NCBI GenBank assembly: GCA_019414665.1
Contig: DXLO01000005.1
Span: 29,174 to 93,173 of the forward strand
Length of the DNA: 64,000 bases
Reading direction: 5' to 3'
Source of the DNA: Bacteroides sp.
GTDB lineage: Bacteria; Bacteroidota; Bacteroidia; Bacteroidales; Bacteroidaceae
The stretch's first letter is position 1, and the number at the start of each line of letters is the position of its first letter. Positions 56,219 through 64,000 of the stretch are shown here, piece by piece. The translations under genes and the position numbers were made by a program. A model generated the notes under the pieces. It was not told the origin of the DNA and searched no databases. It saw only the letters and a list, made by a program, of their open reading frames with translations.

Positions 56219-57271
56219 ATGAAAATAGGAGATAAAGTCCGCTTCCTTAGCGAAGTAGGAGGAGGAATAGTAAGAGGATTTCAGGGAAAAGATGTTGCGC
56301 TGGTAGAAGGTGAAGACGGTTTTGAGATACCTATGCTGATAAAGGAGTGTGTTGTCATTCAGACGGATGACTATAATATTCCGCTTAAGTCGGCAAAGAA
56401 ACCCGAAGCACCGCAAGCAGCCGAAGAAGAAATAGAGGAAGAAAAGCCTGTAACATACCGTGCTCCGGAGATACGGGGAAATGATGTATTGAACGTATAT
56501 CTGGCTTATGTGCCTCAGGATGTAAAGGCCATTTCATCGACTGCTTTTGATGCTTATCTGGTGAACGACAGCAACTATTTTGTCGATTATCTGTATTTGT
56601 CGGCAGAAGGAAAAAGCTGGACATTGCGCAGCAGAGGAACCATCAAGCCGAATATGAAGATGCATCTGGAGGAGTTCGAAAAGAGTGCATTGAACGGTAT
56701 GGAACATGTAGCCGTGCAACTGCTTGCTTATAAAGACGACCGTACTTTCCTTCTGAAGAATGCCATCAATACGGAAGTGCGTATTGATACCGTAAAATTC
56801 TACAAGTTGCATACGTTCCAGCAGAGTGATTTCTTTGCCGAACCGGCTTTGATATACGATATTGTACGCGATGATGAAGAAGTAAAACAAGTATATGTTT
56901 CGGCCAACGATATCAAGGAAGCCCTGTTGCAGAAGAATGTGTCGGATGTTCCAGCCAAGCTGCAAAAGAAACAGCACAAGGTAAAAAATGATATTGTAGA
57001 AGTAGACTTGCACATTCATGAACTGCTGGACGATACTACAGGTATGGGAAATGCAGAAATGCTGAACTATCAGCTTGATGTATTCCGCAAGACACTGGAA
57101 GAATACAAGAATAAGAAAGGACAGAAAATCGTGTTTATCCACGGAAAAGGTGATGGAGTCTTGCGTCGTGCCATACTTGATGAACTCAAGCGCAAATATA
57201 AAAACTATCCCAGTCAGGACGCTTCGTTCCGTGAATACGGTTTCGGAGCTACCATGGTGACTATCCGATAA
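56219..57271 (+). CDS. DUF2027 protein with C-terminal Smr domain
   Basis: 350-aa cytoplasmic protein. The N-terminal part ([20 protein letters not shown]) resembles a small beta barrel, then DUF2027 covers about 80-240. An Smr domain at about 262-350 carries the DLHIHEL and [14 protein letters not shown] motifs of MutS2-type nucleases. Smr domains in MutS2 bind or nick DNA or cut RNA, and the LDLH-like Asp and the GKGDG loop are present here, so nuclease activity is possible. Family members are widespread in Bacteroidetes without assigned function. It has its own promoter, and a 22-bp repeat array follows. Confidence 0.88.
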   Translation: MKIGDKVRFLSEVGGGIVRGFQGKDVALVEGEDGFEIPMLIKECVVIQTDDYNIPLKSAKKPEAPQAAEEEIEEEKPVTYRAPEIRGNDVLNVYLAYVPQDVKAISSTAFDAYLVNDSNYFVDYLYLSAEGKSWTLRSRGTIKPNMKMHLEEFEKSALNGMEHVAVQLLAYKDDRTFLLKNAINTEVRIDTVKFYKLHTFQQSDFFAEPALIYDIVRDDEEVKQVYVSANDIKEALLQKNVSDVPAKLQKKQHKVKNDIVEVDLHIHELLDDTTGMGNAEMLNYQLDVFRKTLEEYKNKKGQKIVFIHGKGDGVLRRAILDELKRKYKNYPSQDASFREYGFGATMVTIR

Positions 57272-57338
57272 CCGGGGTAACAGCAGGAAACCAGAATACC
57301 ATTCCGGACATAAATCACACAGATTTATTCCTGCTCTG

Positions 57339-57426
57339 AAAATATCAGCATCTTTTCAGAAAAAGATGCTGATATTTTAATCAAAAGAAGAGCATATTTT
57401 CCGGAAAAGAAGAGCATGTTTTTTTA
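57339..57426 (+). repeat. Four 22-bp phased repeat units (site 3)
   Basis: Units start at 57339, 57361, 57383 and 57405, each exactly 22 bp: AAAA, a 9-base core, nTTTT, four free bases. The cores are TATCAGCAT, GATGCTGAT, GAAGAGCAT and GAAGAGCAT. The second core is the reverse of the first, so 57339-57356 and 57361-57378 form a perfect 18-bp inverted repeat with a CAGA loop. It lies between the Smr gene and the GH2 gene. Confidence 0.85.
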
Positions 57427-57555
57427 GGTCCGTATACAGTAAGTGTAATTCATTGAAATGCACGAATATACATCTAAGTGTACAAATTTCTATTTCCCTG
57501 CTCTTTTCGAATCCTTATCTTTGCCTGAAAGAATCCAATTCAGGCATTTTTTTAT

Positions 57556-60438
57556 ATGAAAACACACATTATCCGTCGTGCTTTGCTTGCACTAGGCATC
57601 TGTTCTGCACTGAATATGCAGGCACAGGCTCCACATCCCGAACGTATCTACCTGTCGGGGACAGGTACAGACTATACCCGTACATGGGAATTTTATTGTT
57701 CCAAAGGACAAAATTCCGGAAAGTGGAAATCAATAGAAGTCCCTTCCTGCTGGGAATTGCAAGGATTTGGAGAATACACTTATGGACGTTATTATACCAT
57801 CAAAGGAGCAAAACCCAGTGATGAAACAGGTATATACCGCTATCGTTTTCTTACTCCCGATTGTGAAAAAAACGACCGCATTAAACTGTTTTTCGACGGA
57901 GTGATGACCGATGCCGAAGTTTGGGTAAATGGCAAATCGGCAGGACAAATCCATCAGGGAGCTTTTTATCGTTTTTCTTATGACATAACTTCACTGCTGA
58001 AAGCCGAGGGGGAAAACCTGCTCGAAGTGAAAGTAGCCAAGCAGTCTGCAAACAAGTCGGTGAATGCTGCCGAACGACGTGCCGACTGGTGGCTGTATGG
58101 GGGCATCTATCGTCCGGTATGGCTGGAGGTCGTTCCTGCTGTTTCGATGGAACATTTTATACTCGATGCACGTGCAGACGGTTCGCTGCGTGCTTCGGTG
58201 CGCACGACTGGCAATGCCGAAGGACATGTGCTGGCTGTATCCATAAGAGAGTTGAAAGACGGAAAGCCCTTACGGACACTGCAAGGCAAAGAGCAGGTCA
58301 GTTGTCCGCTTGCCACCTTCGGCAGAGAAACAGAGTTTACATCCAAATGGTCGGATGTAAAAGTATGGAATACCGAAGCTCCGGAACTTTATGTGGCGCG
58401 TTTGGAACTGAAAGATCGTAGCGGAAACGTTATTCAGGTTCGTGAAGAACGGATCGGATTCCGTACCATTGAGTTTTTTCCGCAAGACGGTATTTATCTG
58501 AACGGAACCCGCCTGATTGTGAAAGGTATCAACCGGCATTCGTTTTCGGTAGACGGCGGACGGACTACAAGTGCAGCCATGAGTCGTCAGGATGCTCTGC
58601 TCATTAAAGAAATGAATATGAATGCTGTACGTTCTCATTATCCGCCCGATGAACATTTTCTTGATATGTGCGACTCTCTCGGACTGGTATATATCGATGA
58701 GCTTTCGGGCTGGCATGGACGTTATGATACGGAAACCGGTGCACGGCTGATCAGGGAAATGGTAGAACGGGATGTGAATCATCCGTCGGTTATCTTATGG
58801 AGTAACGGAAACGAAGGCGGATGGAATACCGATAATGACAGCCTTTTCTGTAAATACGATAAGTTTCAGCGTCGGCATGTCATCCATCCCTGGGCTGATT
58901 TCGACGGACTTGATACGCATCATTATCCGGCCTACCTTACAGGTGTGGCACGCTTTACTAACGGATATAAGGTGTTTATGCCTACAGAGTTTATGCATGC
59001 CATGTACGATCAGGGTGGAGGAGCCGGACTTCGTGACTTTTGGGACAGGTGGATGACGAATCCCATGTTTGCAGGAGGCTTTATCTGGGTATTCTGTGAC
59101 GAGGCTCCCAAACGTTCCGACAGAGGAGGCGTGCTCGATTCGGACGGATCGAATGCTCCCGATGGTGTTGTGGGACCACGCAGGGAAAAGGAAGGAAGTT
59201 TCTATGCCATACGTTCCCAGTGGTCGCCGGTACAGATAAAACCCTTGCTTATAACAGAACATTTCGATGGAAGCTTTTTCGTCTCGAATGAATATATCTA
59301 TACCAATTTAAAAGATTGCCGGATGACTTATGAAGTTTTGTCGTGTGACATTCCTATGCAGGGAGCTGTTTCCCGTATATTGGCGCGTGGCGAGGTTACG
59401 CTTCCTGCCTTGTCTCCGGGTGAAACAGGCAAAGCTCGTTTTTCGTTGCCGGCTTCTTTTGCTGAAGGAGATGTATTGAAACTGGAAGCCTTCGACAGGG
59501 ACGGACATCGTATTTGTGATTGGTCTTTTCCTATCCGGTTGGCAAATCCGTATTTTCAGCGTCATTTGGCACAGGTTTCCACAGGCTTGTCCGGCAATAC
59601 TGTTTCGGCACGTAACAACGGAAAAGAAATTGTACTGAAAAGTGAGAAGGTAAGCGTAACTTTCGATGCGGCTACGGGGATGATTCTCCGTGTGCTTTCG
59701 GGGAATACTGAGATACCTTTAACCAATGGTCCGGTAGCAGTCGGCATGAAGATGCTCTGCCAGCCTGCCATCAGTTATGTGCGTCAGGATTCGGAAGAAG
59801 CCGTTTTTTGTGCCCGCTACAAGGGAGGAGCCGATTCGATTGTCTGGCGGCTTACCTCTCAGGGATTGCTTTACATGGATGCGGTACTGCTGAATCGTGC
59901 ATCAGGAGGCGGAGGTTTCGATGATGCTTTCATGGATACGGAGGTATATAATCTGGGATTGACTTTTTCTTATCCGGAACGCATTTGTAAGGGAATGAAA
60001 TGGCTGGGCAGAGGACCTTATAGGGTGTGGAAAAACCGTATTCCGGGTACGAATTATGGTATCTGGCATAAAGATTACAACAATACCGTTACGGGCGAGA
60101 GTTACGACAATCTCGTTTACCCTGAATTTAAGGGCTATCATGCCAATATGTATTGGGCTACGTTCGAAAGCGATACAGCACCTTTTACTGTTTATTCGCG
60201 TACGGACGGTATTTTCTATCGTGTCTTTACACCCGAAGAACCGAAAGGCAGCGCAAAACGGACCATGCCCGAATTTCCTGAAGGGGATATATCGTTCTTG
60301 CTTGATATCCCTGCCATCTGTTCGTTCAAGCCGATTGAACAACAAGGTCCGAACAGTCAGCCGGGAAATATACGTATCAAGAAGGGAGATGAAGGGTTAC
60401 GTCTGAACCTGATGTTCGATTTCAGAAAAGAGAATTAA
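57556..60438 (+). CDS. Glycoside hydrolase family 2, beta-galactosidase type, exported
   Basis: 960-aa exported enzyme. Signal peptide about 1-24 (ending MQAQA). The N-terminal sugar-binding domain follows with WEFYCSKG and GVMTDAEVWVNGK, then Ig-like domains and the TIM barrel. The catalytic acid is Glu420 in WSNGNEGGWN and the nucleophile is Glu478 in PTEFMHAM. The C-terminal domains include the LGRGPYRVWKNR stretch of LacZ-type proteins. Length fits secreted Bacteroides GH2. Galactose is likely but not certain, since GH2 also includes glucuronidases and mannosidases. It is monocistronic, 284 bp after the Smr gene and 98 bp before potA. Confidence 0.88.
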   Translation: MKTHIIRRALLALGICSALNMQAQAPHPERIYLSGTGTDYTRTWEFYCSKGQNSGKWKSIEVPSCWELQGFGEYTYGRYYTIKGAKPSDETGIYRYRFLTPDCEKNDRIKLFFDGVMTDAEVWVNGKSAGQIHQGAFYRFSYDITSLLKAEGENLLEVKVAKQSANKSVNAAERRADWWLYGGIYRPVWLEVVPAVSMEHFILDARADGSLRASVRTTGNAEGHVLAVSIRELKDGKPLRTLQGKEQVSCPLATFGRETEFTSKWSDVKVWNTEAPELYVARLELKDRSGNVIQVREERIGFRTIEFFPQDGIYLNGTRLIVKGINRHSFSVDGGRTTSAAMSRQDALLIKEMNMNAVRSHYPPDEHFLDMCDSLGLVYIDELSGWHGRYDTETGARLIREMVERDVNHPSVILWSNGNEGGWNTDNDSLFCKYDKFQRRHVIHPWADFDGLDTHHYPAYLTGVARFTNGYKVFMPTEFMHAMYDQGGGAGLRDFWDRWMTNPMFAGGFIWVFCDEAPKRSDRGGVLDSDGSNAPDGVVGPRREKEGSFYAIRSQWSPVQIKPLLITEHFDGSFFVSNEYIYTNLKDCRMTYEVLSCDIPMQGAVSRILARGEVTLPALSPGETGKARFSLPASFAEGDVLKLEAFDRDGHRICDWSFPIRLANPYFQRHLAQVSTGLSGNTVSARNNGKEIVLKSEKVSVTFDAATGMILRVLSGNTEIPLTNGPVAVGMKMLCQPAISYVRQDSEEAVFCARYKGGADSIVWRLTSQGLLYMDAVLLNRASGGGGFDDAFMDTEVYNLGLTFSYPERICKGMKWLGRGPYRVWKNRIPGTNYGIWHKDYNNTVTGESYDNLVYPEFKGYHANMYWATFESDTAPFTVYSRTDGIFYRVFTPEEPKGSAKRTMPEFPEGDISFLLDIPAICSFKPIEQQGPNSQPGNIRIKKGDEGLRLNLMFDFRKEN

Positions 60439-60505
60439 AAATATTCTCGTTGGGTTGTACTGCTAAAACTGTTTTATTTTGGCGGGATAAATTAATAATA
60501 ATGTG

Positions 60506-60513
60506 TACCTTTG
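60506..60513 (+). promoter_or_regulatory. -7 box of the potABC(D) operon
   Basis: TACCTTTG matches TAnnTTTG, 23 bp before the potA start. A TTTG lies 24 bp upstream, slightly too far. Confidence 0.5.
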
Positions 60514-60536
60514 CAGGCTGAAATCAGAACAAGTGT

Positions 60537-61925
60537 ATGCAACAAGACAATAAACCTATTATTGAAGTAAAGAATGTGTCGAAGTTTTTTGGTGAAAAAA
60601 CGGCACTCGATAATATAAACTTATCTATCCGTAAAGGTGAGTTTGTGACAATTCTTGGTCCTTCCGGATGTGGAAAGACTACTTTGCTGCGGCTTATCGC
60701 AGGTTTTCAGACTGCCTCGGAGGGCGAGTTGTACATTGGTGGGAAGGAGATTACACAAATTCCTCCGCATCGTCGTCCGGTGAATACGGTATTCCAGAAA
60801 TATGCTTTGTTTCCTCACCTGAATGTATATGATAATATCGCTTTCGGACTGAAGCTGAAAAAAATGCCTAAGGCAGAAATGGAGAAAAAGGTGAAGGCTG
60901 CGTTGAAAATGGTGGGTATGACCGACTATGAGTACCGTGACGTAAACTCTTTGTCGGGCGGACAGCAACAGCGTGTGGCTATTGCCCGTGCTATTGTAAA
61001 CGAGCCGGAAGTGTTGTTGCTTGATGAGCCTCTTGCTGCACTCGACCTGAAAATGCGTAAGGACATGCAGATGGAGTTGAAGGAAATGCACCGCCGTCTG
61101 GGCATTACCTTTGTTTATGTTACTCACGATCAGGAAGAAGCATTGACACTGAGTGATACTATCGTAGTAATGAGCGAAGGAAAAATCCAGCAGATAGGTA
61201 CACCGACAGATATCTATAATGAGCCGATCAATTCGTTTGTTGCCGATTTTATTGGTGAAAGTAATATCTTGAACGGTACGATGGTGCGTGACTGTCTGGT
61301 TCGTTTCTGCGGTCAGGAGTTTGAGTGTGTGGATAAGGGATTTGGAGAAAATGCTCCTGTCGATGTGGTGATACGTCCGGAAGACTTGTATATATTTCCT
61401 GTTTCCGATGCTGCACAGCTTCGCGGTATCGTTCAGTCGTGTATCTTTAAGGGAGTGCATTACGAAATGGCAGTTGCCGTGGGCGATTATGAGTTTCTGG
61501 TACAAGATTATCATGCTTTCGAAGCAGGTTCGGAAGTCGGTCTGCTGATTAAGCCGATGGACATACATATCATGCAGAAGGAACGTGTATGTAATACGTT
61601 TGAGGCATCCATGGTGGATGAAACGCATGTGGAATTTCTCGGTTGCGAGTTCGAATGTCCCCGGGTGGACATGAGTGACTCGTCACGTGACTGGAAAAAT
61701 GTGAAGGTAGAGGTCGATTTCGACAAAGTGATTTTGCAGGATAATGAAGAAGACGGTATGCTTACCGGTGAAGTGAAATTCATACTTTATAAAGGAAACC
61801 ATTATCATCTTACTGTCTTTTCCGATTGGGACGAGAATGTATTCGTCGATACTAATGATGTGTGGGACGATGGTGACCGTGTAGGTATCACTATTCCTGC
61901 TGAGGCTATTCGTGTAATATGTTAA
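60537..61925 (+). CDS. potA: Spermidine/putrescine ABC transporter ATPase
   Basis: 462-aa ATPase that powers polyamine import. Walker [10 protein letters not shown] is at 41-49, the signature LSGGQ at 138-142 and Walker B LLLLDEP at about 158-164, with H-loop [12 protein letters not shown]. The C-terminal part has TOBE-like beta domains ([39 protein letters not shown]). It is about 80 residues longer than the enterobacterial protein, with a second TOBE-like section (about 355-462) that may bind a regulator or substrate. It leads the operon. The next gene starts 10 nt later. Confidence 0.93.
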   Translation: MQQDNKPIIEVKNVSKFFGEKTALDNINLSIRKGEFVTILGPSGCGKTTLLRLIAGFQTASEGELYIGGKEITQIPPHRRPVNTVFQKYALFPHLNVYDNIAFGLKLKKMPKAEMEKKVKAALKMVGMTDYEYRDVNSLSGGQQQRVAIARAIVNEPEVLLLDEPLAALDLKMRKDMQMELKEMHRRLGITFVYVTHDQEEALTLSDTIVVMSEGKIQQIGTPTDIYNEPINSFVADFIGESNILNGTMVRDCLVRFCGQEFECVDKGFGENAPVDVVIRPEDLYIFPVSDAAQLRGIVQSCIFKGVHYEMAVAVGDYEFLVQDYHAFEAGSEVGLLIKPMDIHIMQKERVCNTFEASMVDETHVEFLGCEFECPRVDMSDSSRDWKNVKVEVDFDKVILQDNEEDGMLTGEVKFILYKGNHYHLTVFSDWDENVFVDTNDVWDDGDRVGITIPAEAIRVIC

Positions 61926-61935
61926 TATAAGGATA

Positions 61936-62736
61936 ATGAAGAAATTGCAACATTTTTTCTCTTCACGCAAGAGTTGGGTTTTGCCGTATCTCATTTTTTC
62001 GGTCATATTCGTAATTATTCCGCTGTTGCTGATTGTAGTATATGCATTTACTGACGATATGGGACATCTTACACTGGCTAATTTCAGTAAGTTTTTTGCT
62101 CATTCGGAGTCTGTCAATACATTTGTGTACTCCATAGGTATTGCCATTCTTACTACTCTTGGCTGTATATTACTGGGTTATCCGGTAGCCTGGATTCTGA
62201 ACAACAGCAAGAATCTGAGTTATTCGCGTACGCTGATCATGCTGTTTATCCTTCCGATGTGGGTAAACATTCTGGTACGTACACTTGCCACGGTAGCGTT
62301 GTTCGATTTTTGCAGACTGCCGTTGGGAGAGGGAGCTTTGATTTTCGGTATGATATACAATTTTATTCCCTTTATGATTTATCCCATTTACAATACCTTG
62401 CAAAAGATGGACCGAAGTTACATTGAAGCAGCACAGGATTTGGGAGCAAACTCTTTCCAGGTATTCTGGAAGGTTATATTTCCTTTGTCCATGCCGGGTG
62501 TGGTAAGCGGTATCATGATGGTATTCATGCCTACTATTTCGACTTTTGCCATTGCCGAGTTGTTGACCATGAACAATATCAAGCTTTTCGGAACTACCAT
62601 ACAGGAAAATATAAACAACAGCTTGTGGAACTACGGAGCAGCTCTTTCGCTCATCATGTTGTTCCTTATTGCCGCAACTTCCTTGTTTACTCCCGAAAAT
62701 AAGGATGAGTCGGAGAGAGGAGGTGGTGTATGGTAA
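61936..62736 (+). CDS. potB: Spermidine/putrescine ABC transporter permease PotB
   Basis: 266-aa inner-membrane permease of the polyamine importer with six predicted membrane segments. The cytoplasmic EAA loop is visible in YIEAAQDLGANSFQVFWKVIFPLSMPGV. SLWNYGAALSLIMLFLI is the last segment. It pairs with PotC to form the channel driven by PotA. Its stop overlaps the potC start by seven bases, so the two are translated together. Confidence 0.93.
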   Translation: MKKLQHFFSSRKSWVLPYLIFSVIFVIIPLLLIVVYAFTDDMGHLTLANFSKFFAHSESVNTFVYSIGIAILTTLGCILLGYPVAWILNNSKNLSYSRTLIMLFILPMWVNILVRTLATVALFDFCRLPLGEGALIFGMIYNFIPFMIYPIYNTLQKMDRSYIEAAQDLGANSFQVFWKVIFPLSMPGVVSGIMMVFMPTISTFAIAELLTMNNIKLFGTTIQENINNSLWNYGAALSLIMLFLIAATSLFTPENKDESERGGGVW

Positions 62737-63521
62737 GAAGAATCATCGAGCAGACATATTTGTGGATATTGCTGATTTTGCTTTATGCACCTATTCTGAT
62801 TATTGTGGTTTATTCGTTTACCGAAGCAAAAGTGCTGGGCAACTGGACAGGTTTTTCATTTAAGCTTTATGAGTCACTGATGAATACCGGTGCACACCAT
62901 TCGCTGATGAATGCTTGTATCAATACGATCGCCATTGCTTTCATTGCTGCTACGGTTTCTACTTTGTTGGGAAGTATTGCAGCCATTGGCATATTCAACT
63001 TGCGGGCTCGCAGCCGGAAAGCTGTAGGATTTATCAATACGATTCCTATCTTAAACGGGGATATCATTACGGGTATATCGTTGTTCCTGCTGTTTGTTTC
63101 TTTGGGAGTAACACAGGGATTTACAACTGTTGTGCTGGCTCATATTACTTTTTGTACGCCTTATGTGGTGCTGAGTGTACTTCCCCGTCTGAAACAGATG
63201 AATCCGAACCTGTATGAAGCAGCACTCGATCTGGGAGCTACACCGATGCAGGCACTCTGGAAAGTGATTATTCCTGAGATACGTCCGGGTATGATCAGCG
63301 GTTTCCTGCTGGCACTGACTATCTCGTTCGATGATTTTGCCGTAACAGTGTTTACCATCGGTAATCAGGGACTGGAAACCCTCTCTACTTATATTTATGC
63401 CGATGCCCGAAAGGGAGGACTGACTCCTGAGCTTCGTCCGTTGTCCGCCCTTACGTTTGTTGTTATATTGGTATTGTTGATTATTATTAACCGCAGAGCC
63501 GGAAAAGCTCAGAAGAAATAA
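62730..63521 (+). CDS. potC: Spermidine/putrescine ABC transporter permease PotC
   Basis: 263-aa permease partner of PotB with six membrane segments. The EAA loop reads LYEAALDLGATPMQALWKVIIPEIRPGM, and SFDDFAVTVFTIGNQGLETLSTYIY is the usual PotC stretch. The gene overlaps potB by seven bases and is followed after 38 nt by potD. The operon order A-B-C-D is the usual one for polyamine uptake systems. Confidence 0.93.
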   Translation: MVRRIIEQTYLWILLILLYAPILIIVVYSFTEAKVLGNWTGFSFKLYESLMNTGAHHSLMNACINTIAIAFIAATVSTLLGSIAAIGIFNLRARSRKAVGFINTIPILNGDIITGISLFLLFVSLGVTQGFTTVVLAHITFCTPYVVLSVLPRLKQMNPNLYEAALDLGATPMQALWKVIIPEIRPGMISGFLLALTISFDDFAVTVFTIGNQGLETLSTYIYADARKGGLTPELRPLSALTFVVILVLLIIINRRAGKAQKK

Positions 63522-63559
63522 GGCTTTGCCGGAATAGAAACCGTGTGCTGAAACATAGA

Positions 63560-63961
63560 ATGAAAAGATTATATCAATTTATCGTATGTCTGTGGGCTTG
63601 CCTTACGATGGCAAGCTGCTATAATGCTGATGAGTCACGCCAGAATATATTGAAAGTATATAACTGGGCAGACTATATTGGTGAAGGCGTGCTGGAAGAT
63701 TTTCAGCAATACTATAAAGAACAGACAGGAGAAGATATACGTATCGTTTATCAGACTTTCGATATAAACGAAATCATGCTCACCAAAATCGAAAAAGGGC
63801 ATGAGGATTTTGATGTGGTATGTCCTTCGGAATATATCATCGAACGAATGCTGCATAAAGGTTTGTTGCTGCCTATCGATACTACCTTTGCGCATTCTCC
63901 TAATTACATGAAAGGTATTTCTCCGTATATTCTTCGACAAATAAATAGGGGCATTCAGTAA
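63560..63961 (+). pseudogene. potD: Truncated polyamine-binding protein PotD
   Basis: Only 133 codons before a stop, where PotD proteins usually have about 350 residues. The start is placed at 63560 (MKRLYQF), giving a lipoprotein signal ending LTMASC. A GTG at 63545 is also in frame. The N-terminal part is normal: LKVYNWADYIGEGVLEDF, VYQTFDINEIMLTKIEKG, FDVVCPSEYIIERML. The sequence departs from the family after ISPYILRQINRG, with a stop seven codons or fewer later. The last 40 bases do not look like PotD. Either an insertion starts near 63940 or the gene is broken by a frameshift or deletion. The remainder is outside the window. Confidence 0.7.
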
Positions 63962-63978
63962 ATGTCTCTAAAAATAAG

Positions 63979-63995
63979 ATGGCATATGAAGTGAT
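63979..63995 (+). repeat. 17-bp copy of the hairpin arm from 41567
   Basis: ATGGCATATGAAGTGAT is identical to 41567-41583, where it is the left arm of a terminator hairpin. It lies 18 bp past the early potD stop, at the window edge. Confidence 0.6.
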
Positions 63996-64000
63996 ACTGG

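Noticed and set aside
60430..60448. GAGAAT/ATTCTC hairpin after the GH2 gene
   Set aside because: It has a six-bp stem with no T-run and is too weak to call a terminator.

Overview
The window is chromosomal DNA from a Bacteroidales gut bacterium, most likely Bacteroides or Phocaeicola. The evidence is Bacteroidetes-type promoters (TTTG, about 20 bp, TAnnTTTG), a hybrid two-component sensor of the polysaccharide-utilisation type, a GldB-family lipoprotein, DUF5683, DUF4861 and DUF2027/Smr proteins, and the parA-parB-DUF5683-lytic transglycosylase gene order. Species cannot be fixed from the sequence alone.

Layout. 1-3945 (minus): a four-gene MacB/LolD-like ABC efflux operon whose adaptor runs off the left edge. 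4101-5075 (plus): a ROK sugar kinase. 5216-10067 (minus): secreted carbohydrate genes GH43, DUF4861 and GH28. 10484-17309: housekeeping genes fabI, a gldB-like gene, a tetrapyrrole-methylase family gene, a membrane Nudix-like gene, lipA and a dipeptidyl-peptidase IV-like gene. 17691-26987: a pectin cluster of a 1443-residue hybrid sensor, a convergent GH28 and two PL1 pectate lyases. 27515-37033: a giant alpha-2-macroglobulin-like protein, a DUF1573 protein, a MeaB GTPase, and a small membrane protein with a winged-helix regulator. 37358-50036: alaS, an M23 peptidase, a MerR regulator, a RelA/SpoT enzyme, the mltD-like/DUF5683/parB/parA operon, surE and lpxB. 50250-55922 (minus): cdsA, ftsH and rsfS, then two identical tRNA-Gln genes (plus), an unlisted 28-codon gene and queA. 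56219-63961 (plus): a DUF2027/Smr protein, a GH2 enzyme, and potA-potB-potC with a broken potD at the right edge.

How the genes work together. GH28 and PL1 enzymes attack homogalacturonan by hydrolysis and by beta-elimination. GH43 and DUF4861 fit side-chain or rhamnogalacturonan processing. The hybrid sensor probably senses pectin oligosaccharides and switches the neighbouring genes on. No SusC/SusD pair is present, so outer-membrane uptake must come from elsewhere. potABC would import polyamines, but the substrate-binding gene looks interrupted.

The least explained signal is a family of 22-bp phased repeats (AAAA, a 9-base core, nTTTT, four variable bases). It occurs in at least three intergenic regions and includes a perfect 18-bp inverted repeat. 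Other points of interest are the 28-codon gene with its own terminator, a palindrome that encodes the last residues of two convergent genes, twin palindromes at the promoter of a winged-helix regulator operon, and two large multi-tier hairpins.
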